NCBI GenBank assembly: GCA_023055505.1 | Contig: JALIRH010000018.1 | Location: 12,811,646-12,875,645, forward strand | Length of the DNA: 64,000 nucleotides | Direction of reading: 5' to 3' | Origin: Callipepla californica brunnescens | Lineage: Eukaryota; Chordata; Aves; Galliformes; Odontophoridae | Shown: positions 12,401 to 23,963 of the stretch, in pieces | Position numbering within the stretch: the first letter of the stretch is position 1 | How the letters are laid out: every line of letters starts with the position of its first letter | Position numbers and translations under genes: made by a program | Notes under the pieces: generated by a model | What the model was told of the DNA's origin: nothing | Database searches by the model: none | Seen by the model: the letters and a program-made list of their open reading frames with translations, nothing else

Positions 12401-15400
12401 TCCACCTTAAACAAACTTAGGGTGTACACCACTCTAACTACAACATCTACTTTTTGGGCACTTGCCAAAAACCAACTACTGCTTCTTATCTGCAGTGGTG
12501 AAACACCATGTGTTTCCCAATGCGTTTTTTTTTTTTGTTTTTTTTTAGTATGCTTACACATATTCCATTGTTGTATCTTCCTCCATTGATAAATATGCTC
12601 TGCTTCCAGCTGTTCTGCATTTCCACCCTTATTTTAAGGATTTAATAACATCATCTAAAAAAAAAGTCACCACAGACTGTTTTGGCAAATAGAATCTCAA
12701 CAGAAGTAAACACTGAAACATTAAGACATCGTCATGTTTACCTTCCACTACTTCTGTGATGTGTTTCTTGCTTCTACTTTCTTGAAGTACCAATTTAGAG
12801 AGCCATTTAGAGTTTTAAAATGTGAGCTTTATTTTCTACAGTTTGACCAATTGTAAAGATGTAAAAAGTAATGTAAAGAGATCAGAATAAGCTATTCTCA
12901 TTTGGTGTGGCAACTGTCCCTATTTATTAAGAAACTTATATACCCCACTATCTGAATTTAGAGTTCTCACCTGTTGAAACTGAATTCTCTGCTAAATGGT
13001 TACTTGCAACTTCAATGTTGTGACACCAAATTACCTATTACTGTTTGTACATTTAGGTTTATATGTATATTTCACCCTTTTTCCTAAAATTCTGTTGCCC
13101 TAAGTATCATCAAACAGCATAACCATGAATACATCTCCACTGATCCTTTTTCATAATGTTGAATTTCTGTTTGGGAAAAAAAAAGTCAATTCTGACCAGC
13201 AAGTGTTTCACAAAACTCAGATATTAAATATTTAAGCTATTCTTTTTTTCTAACCATCATCTAGATGTATTCTAGAAACACAGATCCATTGTGATAATTG
13301 TGTATTGCTTAAAAGAAGCTGTGCCAAGAGAGGAAGTCTTTCTGACTTCTCACAGTTGATAGAATTGAAGGTGCGTGGAAACACTGAATAGACTGTTTTA
13401 GCTGGTTCTGTTAGCACACCTAGTAGGTTTACATCTTTTGACAATTATCATTAGACTTTTTTTTCTATGATTTTGCTTCCACTTTCTTTTTACTATGTAA
13501 CAGTTCGAGAACCATATCACAGACTACTTAGAATGCAAGATATTCTTAAATCGCACTTAAAGATATTTACTCTTCTCCTGGAAACATATGTTTTGATCTT
13601 CTATGAGGTCTTGTTCAAGGAATTATCTTAGAAGGAGCGCTGACGTCCACAAATAAGCACCCCTTATTTATGACCATTAGCACATAAACAAGAGACTTTT
13701 CACAAATTTCTCTAGTAAATATCAATGATATCACTGATTACTGAAAACTTTCTTTCACATATTTTTTCTCTAAAAATGTAGATATTTTCAGGCACGTGAG
13801 AAACACAATCACAAAAACACAGATTACACAGAGTAAGTAGACTTACTCTCTTAGCCAGACAAGTGAAATCTTGGACGACACTGACTTTTCTGGCAGGGAA
13901 AAAAATAACCAAAAAAACATCTATTTTCTCAGGAATGGAAAGAGCCACAAATCTAGACATCAAAAGCAAGAAGAAAAAAAAAGCGAACATTAGAACAGAA
14001 AATACTTCAAAAGGGAGAGTGAACAGAAAACCCTCCTCCCCATGCTAGCCGACTGGAATGAATTGAAAAATCCTGTTTTTAATAGAACATTCCTAAAACA
14101 GAGACCCTCAAATTCATTTTCCTTAGGCAATCCCTGATTTGGCCCTGATTCCCCAACTGTGGGGACCAGCATTGCGGCAGACATTTCATCCCCCACCAGA
14201 TCTTCAAGGGAATCAAAATTTCATGCTCTAGGGTGAAACATTAAAAATCATTACTTATTAAATTACCTGCAAGTTAAAATGCCAAATTAAGCAAGTTTCC
14301 TTTGTTTCATTATGTTCTTTCTTTGCTTTTAGCATTAGTGATGTTATCCCATGTGATGCTTCAATCTAAAGATATTAACTGATATTCATTAATTTTCAGA
14401 GATTTTAAAAAAGGTATTAAGCGGTTAGAATTATAGGTCATGTATGCAAGTTTATAAATTTAGGTTTATCTCTGTATAATTTAGACGATTTTATGTATAC
14501 ATATATACACTGCGATTGTTCTACAATTCCCTACTGTTTAAATAATTTTTTTTAAGTTTTCTTAGTTTTTATTAACTACATTGTCATTATGTTCTCTAAA
14601 GTCTCTGTAAGGAATAATAACAGGCTTCTAAGTGCTGAGTATTTTTAAATATAGGAAACCAGTTTAGTCAATGAGAACATTATGCTTTTTGCAGGGTAGT
14701 AGTGACTGGGTATTAAGAGAAGAAAATTCACATATGTGTGCATGCTGCATTGATTTATTAATAACCAGAATTTGTTATTACAAACAAGTTACACAATCAA
14801 AGTTACCAAGCCATAGCTGTTCTTGTTTGTGTATTTCAAGTTATGGCTTAATTATGGGTATATAGCCATACTTTGAGTGAGGTCCTTGGTATCTACTTCC
14901 TAAGTGCCATGCCACAGGATTTTGGTTTTGCTCTTCAACTAGAAGAACAAAGCTCTGCAGACACTCCACCCACAACAAATTCTGGTTCTGTTTGCTGGAA
15001 CACATTTTGAGGCAGAATCATGTCTTACAGATTTCACGTCTGCTGTCTGAAAACATTCATTGGAACAAAAAATCTCAGATTATTCACAAATGTTACTGAA
15101 CAATAAAACTGAATATAGTCTGAAGACACACCCAGCATCCAAATAGTTTGTAATGTTTTATAACTTTTCTTTATACTGTTTTACCACTTCTAATACAACA
15201 ATGCTTTCTCTTTTGATGTATTTCTTTAATCCATGTGTTCTATTAGAAGGGTTCATCCAATGGTTTCTCCCTTGGAGCCATTTTGGGTACTATTTTTCAT
15301 TTCTGCCAAGGTAGTATGTAAAAATAAAGTGTTGATCATGACCAGAAGAAATGTAAGCAAGACAGGCAGAAGAGACATCATTCTTATAGGTTCATAGGTC

Positions 15401-16070
15401 TGGAAAGGAATCACGTCTTTTCTGTACAGTGTTTGGCCTTTATTTCATATTCCATGAGGCTATTTTTTATTCTAGAAGTCATAACAAAATGTTCACGTGT
15501 TTTTCTCACTTCATACTAGCAGCAGTCCATTACTGTAAAGACTAAGTTATACCTACAATATCACTGAAAATGATTTAAGTGAAAATAAATTTGAAGGAAA
15601 ATAAAAGCAACCACAAGATTAGGCGCATATTTAATCAACACCTGGGTGGCATCAGTATGTGAGGAAATTTTCTTTAAAAAAGTTTAATATCAACAGTACA
15701 TAGAAAGTTAGCCTCAATATTTCTTGAATAGTCACTCATTTTGTAGATTTAAAAGTTCTCAAAATGTATTCTAAATTTCATGTTTCAGTTCTTCAGTTTT
15801 ACATTTCCTTGTTGAAGAATACATAAAGTACTAAAGGCACATGCTTTTCAAATCTTGAATGAATAATGCAAATATGTTTAATGATGAAATAGCCTTTGTC
15901 TCCTCAAGATTTCTTTCAGCTCATGATATTTTTTGGTCCATATTCTTTTCAGATATCAACTTCAAAAAGATATTACGGATCTGAGTACAGCTGAAATTTT
16001 CGCAATGGCATAAAGTATGATTCATAAATATAGGCTTGTAGTTATTTTCAAGAGACTGACTGCTGTGTTT

Positions 16071-16086
16071 GAAAAAGATCTTTTTC
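16071..16086. repeat. 16-bp perfect palindrome
   Basis: 'gaaaaagatctttttc' is its own reverse complement. It consists of an A run and a T run around GATC, so chance in AT-rich DNA is a sufficient explanation. Confidence 0.6.
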
Positions 16087-17275
16087 TTATTTCTATTATT
16101 TTTTTTTAATTTCAGAAACTAGGATTTTTTCTATGTTCAACAGTATGCTTCAATTAATCCATTTTACAATGTGTAAAATGAATGCACTTCTTGTGCATCT
16201 TTGCCAATTGTATGAGCAGTTAAATTCCAATAGTTGAGAAAGCTGGTAATAAGGAGATGAATTCAGTATTTGGTTCTGGTTGGCTGAGCATCTAAGGGTG
16301 AATGAGGGCCAGATGCTAAACAGAAGATCCTCAGGGATGTATTTGAAACATAGCTGTATATTATTTACAACCTCTGCCATAGCAAAGCCTGGATGTCTTT
16401 TACATGCTTCAAATATAAGACTGTTCAACAAGTATCAAGTGACAGAGCTGCATGGAATCTCAGATGTGATGTCCAGAGTACTGGGCATGACATTTTTGTT
16501 CACAGATGATAATCTTCCATCATTACCAGTTTCTCATGTCTTAGGGGAATATGTGAGTTAGAAAGACATATTACAAACCAGATGTAATGACTGTTCATCT
16601 CAAGAGCCTATATTATTCTGCCAAAATGAAGAAATGGAAATAGATTCATCGGTGACCACATAGAGATCAGGCTTCCCAGTGGATGTAGACTTGGAATTCC
16701 CTTGTGTAACTTATCTGTAGTGTAATGTCACTATCCTGAAGTGAAAGTGGGGGAACACAGAAATGTGATTGAGATGACAGGCTATGGAATAAGCGAACTT
16801 GTAGTAGAAGTTAAACGAATGCATACTTTCCAGTTGTGGAAACATACTTTCCAGTATGTTAAAACCAAATTGCGTGACAGTGTCTAAAAATATTCATATA
16901 GGAGAACTAAAGTATTCTTGAGTTTATTCTATTTTGTTAGAGCACCTTTCTCCGTAACACCAATTTTAGGTTGGTGAACAGTTTTGTTAATGATTTTAAA
17001 CAACAAGAGAAACAAGTATTACTTTAAAAGAAAGGACAAGATTCACTGTGTACTATTCCACAGGAAAACAGAAACAAAAACAAAAACCATTGATACTGGA
17101 AAAATATGGATTAATCCCTATTTATTTTCATAAAGCATTTGTACATTCATCTTAGAGTTTTCAGAAACAGTGGGCTTGAGAGGAATAGTGTTTGGGCATT
17201 CATATCCCAGTTGGTCTGGAAATACTGCCAGAAATATCATAGTTGTCTTGTGTTTCTGTTTCTGTGTTCAAACAG

Positions 17276-17329
17276 ATTCAAAGAATGTATCAGAAGACAA
17301 TGAAAATGAAAAGCAGCTCAGCTTGAAGA
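17276..17329 (+). other. Exon-like 54-bp segment (candidate small exon)
   Basis: The segment is preceded by a pyrimidine/T-rich stretch ending 'gtgttcaaacag' and followed by a near-consensus donor, 'agagtaagta'. It is 54 bp long, divisible by three, and open in one frame, reading SKNVSEDNENEKQLSLK with a split codon at each end (phase 1-1), so it could be skipped without a frameshift. The peptide is hydrophilic and charged, and I do not recognise it. A chance match of splice signals in 64 kb is quite possible. Confidence 0.3.
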
Positions 17330-17830
17330 GTAAGTACATGACATACAAATGTAGACAATCATATTACTTAGCATTCATATAAATATATTTGGAGGAAGAA
17401 GCAAATTATTAATCAACCTACTTTTTCTTTTGATTTAAGATGAACTGTCAGAATCTAGTTTTTTGGTTTTTGTTTTTTTTTTTTTTAAATGAAGAGTAAA
17501 CAGGAAAGTAATTGCCCTACATAAGTGATGTGAAGGATAAATAAACATACAAAAGTCCAGGAAGTGTAAACTGTGCTTTCTGAAATAAGTAGACTCCTGT
17601 AAGCAATACCAGTAGTAATAATAGAAAAATTCTAAACTAACAGTTTGTTCTAAACAGTTTATGTGACTTGAGCCAAATTTATTCTTTGTGTATATACCTC
17701 ACAATCAAGGCATGGATATGTTCCAAAGACTTGTAAAGCCAATAGCAGAAAAACTCTCACAGTAGACTGATGAACAGGCCCATCAGTACAATTTTGACCC
17801 AATATGCTAACTGGTAGACTTAAGGCACAA

Positions 17831-17865
17831 TTTATTTTATTTATTTATTTATTTATTTATTTATT
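17831..17865. repeat. (TTTA)n microsatellite
   Basis: About eight tetranucleotide units, almost perfect, starting after 'aaggcacaa'. Confidence 0.9.
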
Positions 17866-18316
17866 GAGAAAATCTTCAAAGCAAATGTTCTTCGGTATCA
17901 ATTCACAAATACCAACTAGCTCTCTATGAGAAAAGATAAAAAAGTTCTCTAAACTTGCTGACGAATTATGTCTCATTATAAATTTCTTAGATATATGGCA
18001 AGTCAGAAACTTAGAGTACTTTTCAAATTTATTTAAAGATAATGTATACGTGCTTCAAGATGAAGGAATTAATCACAGCATAAACAAACTACAGACTTAA
18101 AGCAGAGATAAGCATATTCACATGCATATTTACGTACATTCTTTTTCATAAATACTACTATTGTCATAACTACTTCACAAACCTCCTGGGCCTGATTATC
18201 TACTCTGAGAACATTTTCCCCTTAGTAGACCTACTGTATTTGGACACAAAATGAGTACAATAGTAGTTAACTACAACATGGTATGAGGCAAGTGTATCAT
18301 TGAGTGGTCCTATCAA

Positions 18317-18336
18317 ATTCATTGTATACAATGAAT
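18317..18336. repeat. Perfect 20-bp palindrome
   Basis: 'attcattgtatacaatgaat' equals its reverse complement with no spacer. It is the longest zero-spacer palindrome I noticed in the window. Confidence 0.75.
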
Positions 18337-19294
18337 CTGGATTTTTAGCTATGGCAGATGAATTTGTCCTCCTGAAGTGGTCTCTGTAGATAGTTATAAA
18401 ACATCTCTTTTAAACTCTAAGACAAAGAAAGGTTGTAATTACAAGAGAAGATGGATTAAATGCTAAAAATACAACCAAATTGCTGCTCTAGTGGAAGCAG
18501 AAATCCATTAAAGTAACCTTTAGTTCTATACATGTCAATCTTTACGTCTATTCCTAAAATAAGTGATGACAGATGTGAAATATGTGAAGCTACAGCTGCA
18601 ACTAATTACCTCTTTGTACTAGAAGAGAAAGGGGAGAAATGATCTCCCATTAGATGGAAAGAAAGTATGCCTGCCTGCTAATAGCATGACTGACAAAACT
18701 GCCAGTAGAGATGGTGAAAAATCTATACATAAGTAACGATTCCTTTGGCCTATAGTAAAAGTATCAAGTTAATAATTATTCAATGTTTTGGAGAGCAAAT
18801 GATTTAGTCAAATGGAATGCTTTTAAAATAAGATAGTTAAAAAAAAGAAGTATCACAGCAGCAGAAGTCATTGGATAATGTAATTTTGTAGACACATACA
18901 GTGTAGGATCAGCTCTGTCAATTGAACTAGGGGAAGCCAAGATGTCCAGTCACCACTTTGAGTTTCAAGTAGAAAATATAGATGTACAAATTCCCCTGCA
19001 ATGACTGCTGGTCCTAGGGGATGATTAAAACATACGGGCTGCTGTGTTGTAATCAGCTCTTAAAGGCATTTGACAGCTGATACTGGACATGCCCATAGAT
19101 GTAGCAAAAATAGGCCTAAACTCTAAAAATATTCATAAATCACTTATTTCACTGTCCTCTTTAACTAGGAATACCTATTTCATCAGGATGATTAGTCAAA
19201 GCACAGTAAACAAAAATAAGCCTGAGTTAGTCATGGCTCTGTTCAGGGCAGAAGAGATAAAAAACATTGCTGTGCACTTCTTAGGTGACATTAA

Positions 19295-19326
19295 TCAATC
19301 TGCCAATCTGTCAATCTGTCAATCTA
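19295..19326. repeat. 8-bp tandem repeat, four units
   Basis: The units are tcaatctg, ccaatctg, tcaatctg and tcaatcta. The array stops where the plus-strand CR1 begins, so it marks the 5' junction of that insertion. Confidence 0.8.
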
Positions 19327-20164
19327 CCTGGGGCTAGCGAGGCCCTACAGAGGGATCTGGACAGGCTGGATCACTGGGCTGAAGTCAACAGGAGGTTCAA
19401 AAAGACCAAGTGCCAGGTCATGCACTTTGGCCACAATAACCCCAGGTAACACTACAGGCTTGGAGCAAAGTAGCTGGAAGACTGTGTAGAGGAAATGGAC
19501 CTGGGGATACTGGTTGACATTCAGCTGGACATGAGCCAGCAGTGTGCCCAAGTGACTAAAAAGAACAATGGCATCCTGGCTTGCATGAGAAATAGTGCAA
19601 CCAGCAGGAGCAGGGAAGTAACTGTCTGACGGTACTCAGCACTGGTGAGGCTGCACCCTGAGTACTGTATTCAGTTTTGGGTCCCTCACTGCAAGAAAGA
19701 CACTGAGGCCCTGGAGCATGTCCAGAGAAGGGCAACAAAACTGGTGAGGGGTCTGGAGCACAGACCTTATGAGAAACAGCTGAGGGAGCTGGGATTGTTC
19801 AGTCTGGAGAAGAGGAAGCTCAGGGGAGACTTTATTATTCTGTATAACTACCTGAAGGGAGGTTGTAGCAAACTGGTGACTGGCTTCTTCACTTTTGTAA
19901 CTAGTGATAGGATGACAGGGAATGGCTTCAAGTTGTGCCAGGAGAAATTCAGATTGGATGCTCGGAAATACTTCTTTGAAAGAGTGGTCAGGCACTGAAA
20001 TGGGCCACCCATGGAGGTGGTGGAGTCACCAGCCCTGGAGGTATTTAAGGAACATTTAGACATTGCACTGTGGAACATGGTTTAGGGAGAACTATTGGTG
20101 ACAGGCGTACAGTTGGACTGGATGATCTTGTAGGTCTTTTCCAACCTTGATTCCATGATTCTAC
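19327..20164 (+). mobile_element. CR1 LINE, 5'-truncated, plus strand
   Basis: About 840 bp. It begins inside ORF2 at 'ggggctagcgaggccctaca', runs through the C-terminal part of the protein and the short 3' UTR, and ends 'gtcttttccaaccttgattc' plus 'catgattctactcatag', the degenerate CR1 octamer terminus. It is the best-preserved CR1 coding remnant here. A probable LTR fragment lies less than 400 bp downstream. Confidence 0.95.
19645..20085 (+). pseudogene. CR1 ORF2 C-terminal region, one premature stop
   Basis: The frame starting at 19645 reads a CR1 ORF2 C-terminus: '[11 protein letters not shown]' early, then '[19 protein letters not shown]'. It stops at TGA 19996-19998 in '...VVRH*NGPP', where CR1 proteins normally have Trp, so a TGG-to-TGA change is the likely cause. 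Past that codon the same frame stays open ('VVESPALEVFKEHLDIAL') up to TAG at 20083-20085, which matches the usual end of the protein. No reverse transcriptase catalytic core is present, because the element is truncated downstream of it. Confidence 0.85.
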
Positions 20165-20529
20165 TCATAGTAGGCTCATCCATTCACTCCTCCTCCCCCT
20201 CAAGGCCCAGTGAAGGCCTATACAATCCATGCTAATGATAAAAGATTCAGTAGAAAATGGGTAAAGTTACAATCCTTACTCATACACTGGTTTTGGTGCC
20301 AGGATATCTCCAGACAGAAAAGGAGGTAAAAATCTGTATCTCCCACATTCTTACCTTTAAGGTGTAGAATGAAAATGCACGGCAGGATCACCATCTGCAT
20401 TCTTCTGAGTGTCTGAGGAAGGACTGAGCCAGTTCACAAACATCCAAACAGATCTGGAGATGAGAATCTCAATGAGATGACAACTTATTTTTCCCACAAG
20501 CAATCTTTTTCCCCAATTCCAATTATTAA
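20165..20529. other. Unassigned spacer between CR1 and LTR fragment
   Basis: No gene is seen. Part of it could be the 5' (U3) portion of the LTR whose 3' end is recognisable at 20530-20753, but I cannot place a convincing 5'-TG boundary. Confidence 0.5.
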
Positions 20530-20753
20530 TTCCAGTCTTCTATTGTATTGTATTAAACTGTGTTATTTTGCACTCCGATATCTTATTTCGTATATTACCT
20601 TTCCTCCTTAGATAATTGCCACTGTTTTGTTTTTAGACACATCTCACTGCCCTCTCCCTTTTTCCCTTTTCCCTTTCCGGGAGCATGGATCCATGGGTCC
20701 CCTTTGTCTATTTGTCATAGAACCAGATCGAACCAGCCCATAAACCGTCGACA
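20530..20753 (+). mobile_element. Probable 3' part of an endogenous retroviral LTR
   Basis: Elements in order resemble the R-U5 half of avian ERV LTRs: 'gtattaaactgtgttatttt', a long pyrimidine tract ('ccctttttcccttttccctt'), 'gggagcatgg', then 'aaccagcccataaaccgtcgaca' as a CA-terminated end. The tail has several CpGs (gatcgaacc, accgtcgac) in otherwise CpG-poor DNA, which suggests a relatively young insertion or an unmethylated history. No retroviral gene is adjacent, so it would be a solo or truncated LTR. The family assignment is uncertain. Confidence 0.5.
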
Positions 20754-23189
20754 AGATTGTGGGTAAAAAGAAATGAAAAAAAGCACTCTAACTTTTCCTT
20801 TTTCTCTTACTCTTTATAATTTTGTTCTTAAGCATTTGATACATGAAGGATTCTAAAGTGTCTTCAGAAGAGTATACAGTGATTTAGTTGGGAATATGGT
20901 CAGGAGCAGGGTGGAATCTCACTGAGGATTTAGGTAAACACACAGTGTTACAATACTTCTTCATCCTACACACTGCTCCCAGACTAAGCATATTACTGTG
21001 ATGTATTTGGCTGCAAAAACGTGGAGACACAACATTCCATAAGCTTTTTTTCATTATGAAAAACAGCTGAAAGATTATATGCTCCTATATGAAAAAAGAA
21101 AATTGCTGAAACTTTTGAAAGGTGAAATTTAAATCTCCTTTTCACAACTTCATATTTTTGAGAAGAAAAAGAACTCTCTCTCTCAATCTCTTTCTGCCAG
21201 GCATTTTAATCCACTGGAAATCAGGTATGAGAAGAAAAATTTTAAATGTTTGTTCTAATACTGAAATTAAATGCCATCAGTATTTTGAAACCTGTATCAA
21301 TAAACTTATTTTTAAATTTAATTCTACTGTGTTTTTAAAGCTGTTAAGGATTATTTGACTTTTGACTATTTAGTCTGCTCTGTCCTACTGTACAACTAAT
21401 ACATTTTCTTTAGAATTCAGGAAGAGAGAACTTTCTCCTTTAAAATGAAAGCACAAAATCATAGCTACTCTCATTTTTCCTTGAATATGGCTTTGCATTT
21501 GTAAACAGTGACTGGTAAAAATGCTCTAATCTAAACATCTGCATGTTATCACCTCCTGTGACCTACACAAACATGCCCCTGTTCATTTACAGATTTACAA
21601 CCATTGTTGGAACAGAAAGGAGAAGGCACTTTTAGCAAGCCTGTGTTTTAAAAACCTTTCTGATAAAGGAGTTTTACAGGAGTTTCTTACCCATGGCTCT
21701 TGTCTGGGCCAAATTATCTGTGCTCATTCCCTCCTACTAAGAGACACAGCTTAGGGTGTTAGGTACCATATCTGTAGTACTTGCATTTGGACGAGATGAA
21801 CCCAGACCTAAGAGAATAATATGGTGGAGGTACACTAATCTAGCACACGTCTGTAGCTAGTAGATTCTTGAAAACAAAACATCTGGTTTGCTGTACTCAG
21901 CAGCTATTCTATGATTCTTATGTAGCTTCTTTTTCTTATCTATTTTTTATATGTATTTTTCAATCTCTTTTGCCATTACATACATATGCATGTCTGAGTT
22001 TAAGAGGTTTTAGCTGGCAGGTTTTGCTTTTGGTGGGAAGATGCAGAGAACAAGAGGAGAAGAGATGTAGCGAAACACAGAATAGATCCAAAGACTAAAA
22101 AGCAAGCAGTGGAAAACCAAGGGAGACTAAAATCCTGAACATGTGTTGGAGACAGAGAGACACCTTCCCATCTGCGTTAACCAGTCTGTAAAACAGTAGA
22201 GATGTGTAATGAAGGAAACATCTGGATTAGAAAATACAATTCCCAAATTAGATCACCACAAATAAGTAGTAAATGAAATACTGGGCTGTCCTCAGTGTTG
22301 GAACAAATAATTCATTTCCAGCTAAGATTGTAGGGTAACATTTTCGCATCTGAATGGAATGTTTTTCAATGATTGCCTATTTGCATATATTCCCTTCTTC
22401 TACCTCAAGTTTTAGTCCATGTTAAATTAACTATTAAATGAATTTCATAGTAAAGTTCACTTGAATGGTTATGCGGAAATAGATTTTAATCTAAAACAAT
22501 GTATGTGGTAGCCAAATGTTAAATGCTTATGCAATTGTATGTACCTCGTAAGTTCTACATTATAACAGTGAAAGTGTTTGTCCTAGTTTTTCACCTCATT
22601 CTAACTGTGTAGGAGAGCTTTATTTGCCATAAAAATTCTTCTTCCCCACATGAATATTTCCAGTTTGGAAACAATGTGCCATACCAACTTTAATTGTTCC
22701 ATTTGGTTCAAATGAGCACAGTAGTCCAAACAATCTGTTTAAACAGAGATTACTCAAGCACTGGCAAGACAGAAAACAAATCAGTAATTGGCATGGAGGA
22801 CATAAGTGGCATAAATAACAATAAAAACAATAATCATCTGTAGACATTTTTTTTTAAATAAGTGTTCCAGACTCTTCATAGCATATGTATACTTTGCTTC
22901 CTAATGATTGCTGATTTTCATTCAGCTTCACTAAAAGAAAGTGCATTAAAAGAGCCCAGTAGTAAAATTACAATTAGCAATACAAAGTCTCACTTCTGTA
23001 TAGTTTTTTAGAATATTAGATTTCTTTGCCATATAAAAATCACCATAAAAATGTTAATCTAACTGACACCTAATTGCATACAAAGGGTATATTTTTGTGT
23101 GACTTAATAGTTGCAGAGGCTGTATAAAAGCAGTTCCATCACTTATGCTCTCCAAATATGGCACACATTGAAAATCCCTTCCCTGTTCA
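20754..23189. other. Unique non-coding DNA
   Basis: AT-rich sequence with no recognisable repeat or gene. The open frames at 21122-21358, 21868-22098 and 22620-22847 are short and featureless. Confidence 0.65.
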
Positions 23190-23202
23190 GAGAATCATAG
23201 AA

Positions 23203-23697
23203 TCACAGAGTACCTTGGGTTGGAAGGGACCCCAAGAATAAAGTTCCAACTCCCCTGCGGGAGGCAGGGGCATCAACCTCCAGTCCTGGTACCAGACCAG
23301 GTTGCCCAGAGGCCCATCCAACATGGTCTTGAAGATCTGCAGAGACAAAGTATCCACAGCCTCTCTGGGCAGCCTGTTCCAGCACCTCACCATCTCTCTG
23401 AAAAGAACTTCCCTCTGACATCCAAATTAACCTTCCCTCCTTGAGCCTAAAACCAATTCTCCTTGTCCTATCACTGTCTACCCTTGTATGAAGTTGTTTC
23501 CTTTCTTGTTTATAATCCCCTTTCAAATACTGGAAGGCTGCTATGAGGTCTCCTTGCAGCCGTACATTCTCGAGGATGAAGAAGCCAAGGTCCCTCAGCC
23601 TGTCTTCATAGGGAAGGTGCTTCAGCCCTCTGATCGTCTTTGTGGCTCTGGACCGTCTCCAACATCTTGTATTGGGGAGTGCCAGACCTGAACACAA
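23203..23697 (-). pseudogene. CR1 ORF2 C-terminal remnant, frameshifted
   Basis: A minus-strand open frame of 164 codons. Its first ~60 residues match CR1 ORF2 C-terminal style ('TIRGLKHLPYEDRLRDLGFF', 'AAFQYLKGDYK'). Farther on the reading drifts out of the element's frame and into the 3' UTR, so it is a decayed coding relic and not a usable gene. It is the longest ATG-initiated frame in the window, which the retrotransposon origin fully explains. Confidence 0.8.
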
Positions 23698-23739
23698 TAC
23701 TCCAGATGGGGCTTCACGAGGGGAGACAGGGACAGTGAC

Positions 23740-23827
23740 AGAATCACAGAATTGTAGGGGTTGGAAAGGACCTCAAGTCCTACCCTCCTGCCAAAGCAGG
23801 CTCCCTAGACCTATGACCTCCTATGAT
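23740..23827 (-). mobile_element. Nested CR1 3'-end fragment
   Basis: 'agaatcacagaattgtaggg' followed by 'gttggaaaggacctcaagtc' and 'cctgccaaagcagg' is a second CR1 terminus in the same orientation as its host CR1 at 23190-23890. About 90 bp long and strongly 5'-truncated. It is younger than its host. Confidence 0.75.
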
Positions 23828-23943
23828 CTCCCTGTCCCTGCTGGCAACCCCTCTTCTGATGAAGCCTGGAATGCCATTGGAGTCCTCGTAAAAGTAAAGA
23901 GAATTGTTAATGAAAATACTAAATAAGATTGTGAACTGCTTTC

Positions 23944-23963
23944 AAAAAAAAAAAAAAAAAAAA
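23944..23963. repeat. A20 homopolymer
   Basis: A pure poly(A) run about 50 bp beyond the CR1 at 23190-23890. CR1 does not end in poly(A) and no AATAAA precedes it, so it is not a retrotransposition tail I can assign. Confidence 0.8.

Larger units (their letters stand above)
9006..19294. other. Unique non-coding DNA, about 10 kb
   Basis: There is no recognisable transposon in this stretch. It holds two small tandem duplications (9130-9159, 9426-9463), T-rich tracts (10217-10250, 12525-12546, 17461-17486), a TTTA microsatellite (17831-17865), a 20-bp palindrome (18317-18336) and an exon-like 54-bp segment (17276-17329). Open frames at 9619-10037 (up to 125 codons) and an antisense pair at 16150-16561 have no recognised homology. 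Confidence 0.6.
23190..23890 (-). mobile_element. CR1 LINE, minus strand, interrupted by a nested CR1
   Basis: The 3' end is on the left ('agaatcatagaatcacag' plus 'gggttggaagggacccc'). CR1 ORF2 sequence follows to about 23739 ('actccagatggggcttcacg'). A second CR1 terminus then interrupts it, and element-specific sequence resumes at about 23828 ('ctgctggcaacccctcttct', 'gatgaagcctggaatgccat') to about 23890. The resumed part is the expected next piece of the same element, so the copy is one insertion split by a later one. The edges of the nested segment are approximate. Confidence 0.85.

Noticed and set aside
15385..15412. CR1-terminus-like string 'aggttcataggtctggaaag'
   Set aside because: Only about 20 bp resemble a CR1 end, with no octamer or element body beyond. 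Chance is sufficient.
16150..16561. Overlapping antisense open frames of 93 codons each
   Set aside because: No domain signature on either strand, no promoter or splice evidence. Antisense pairs of this size are expected by chance.
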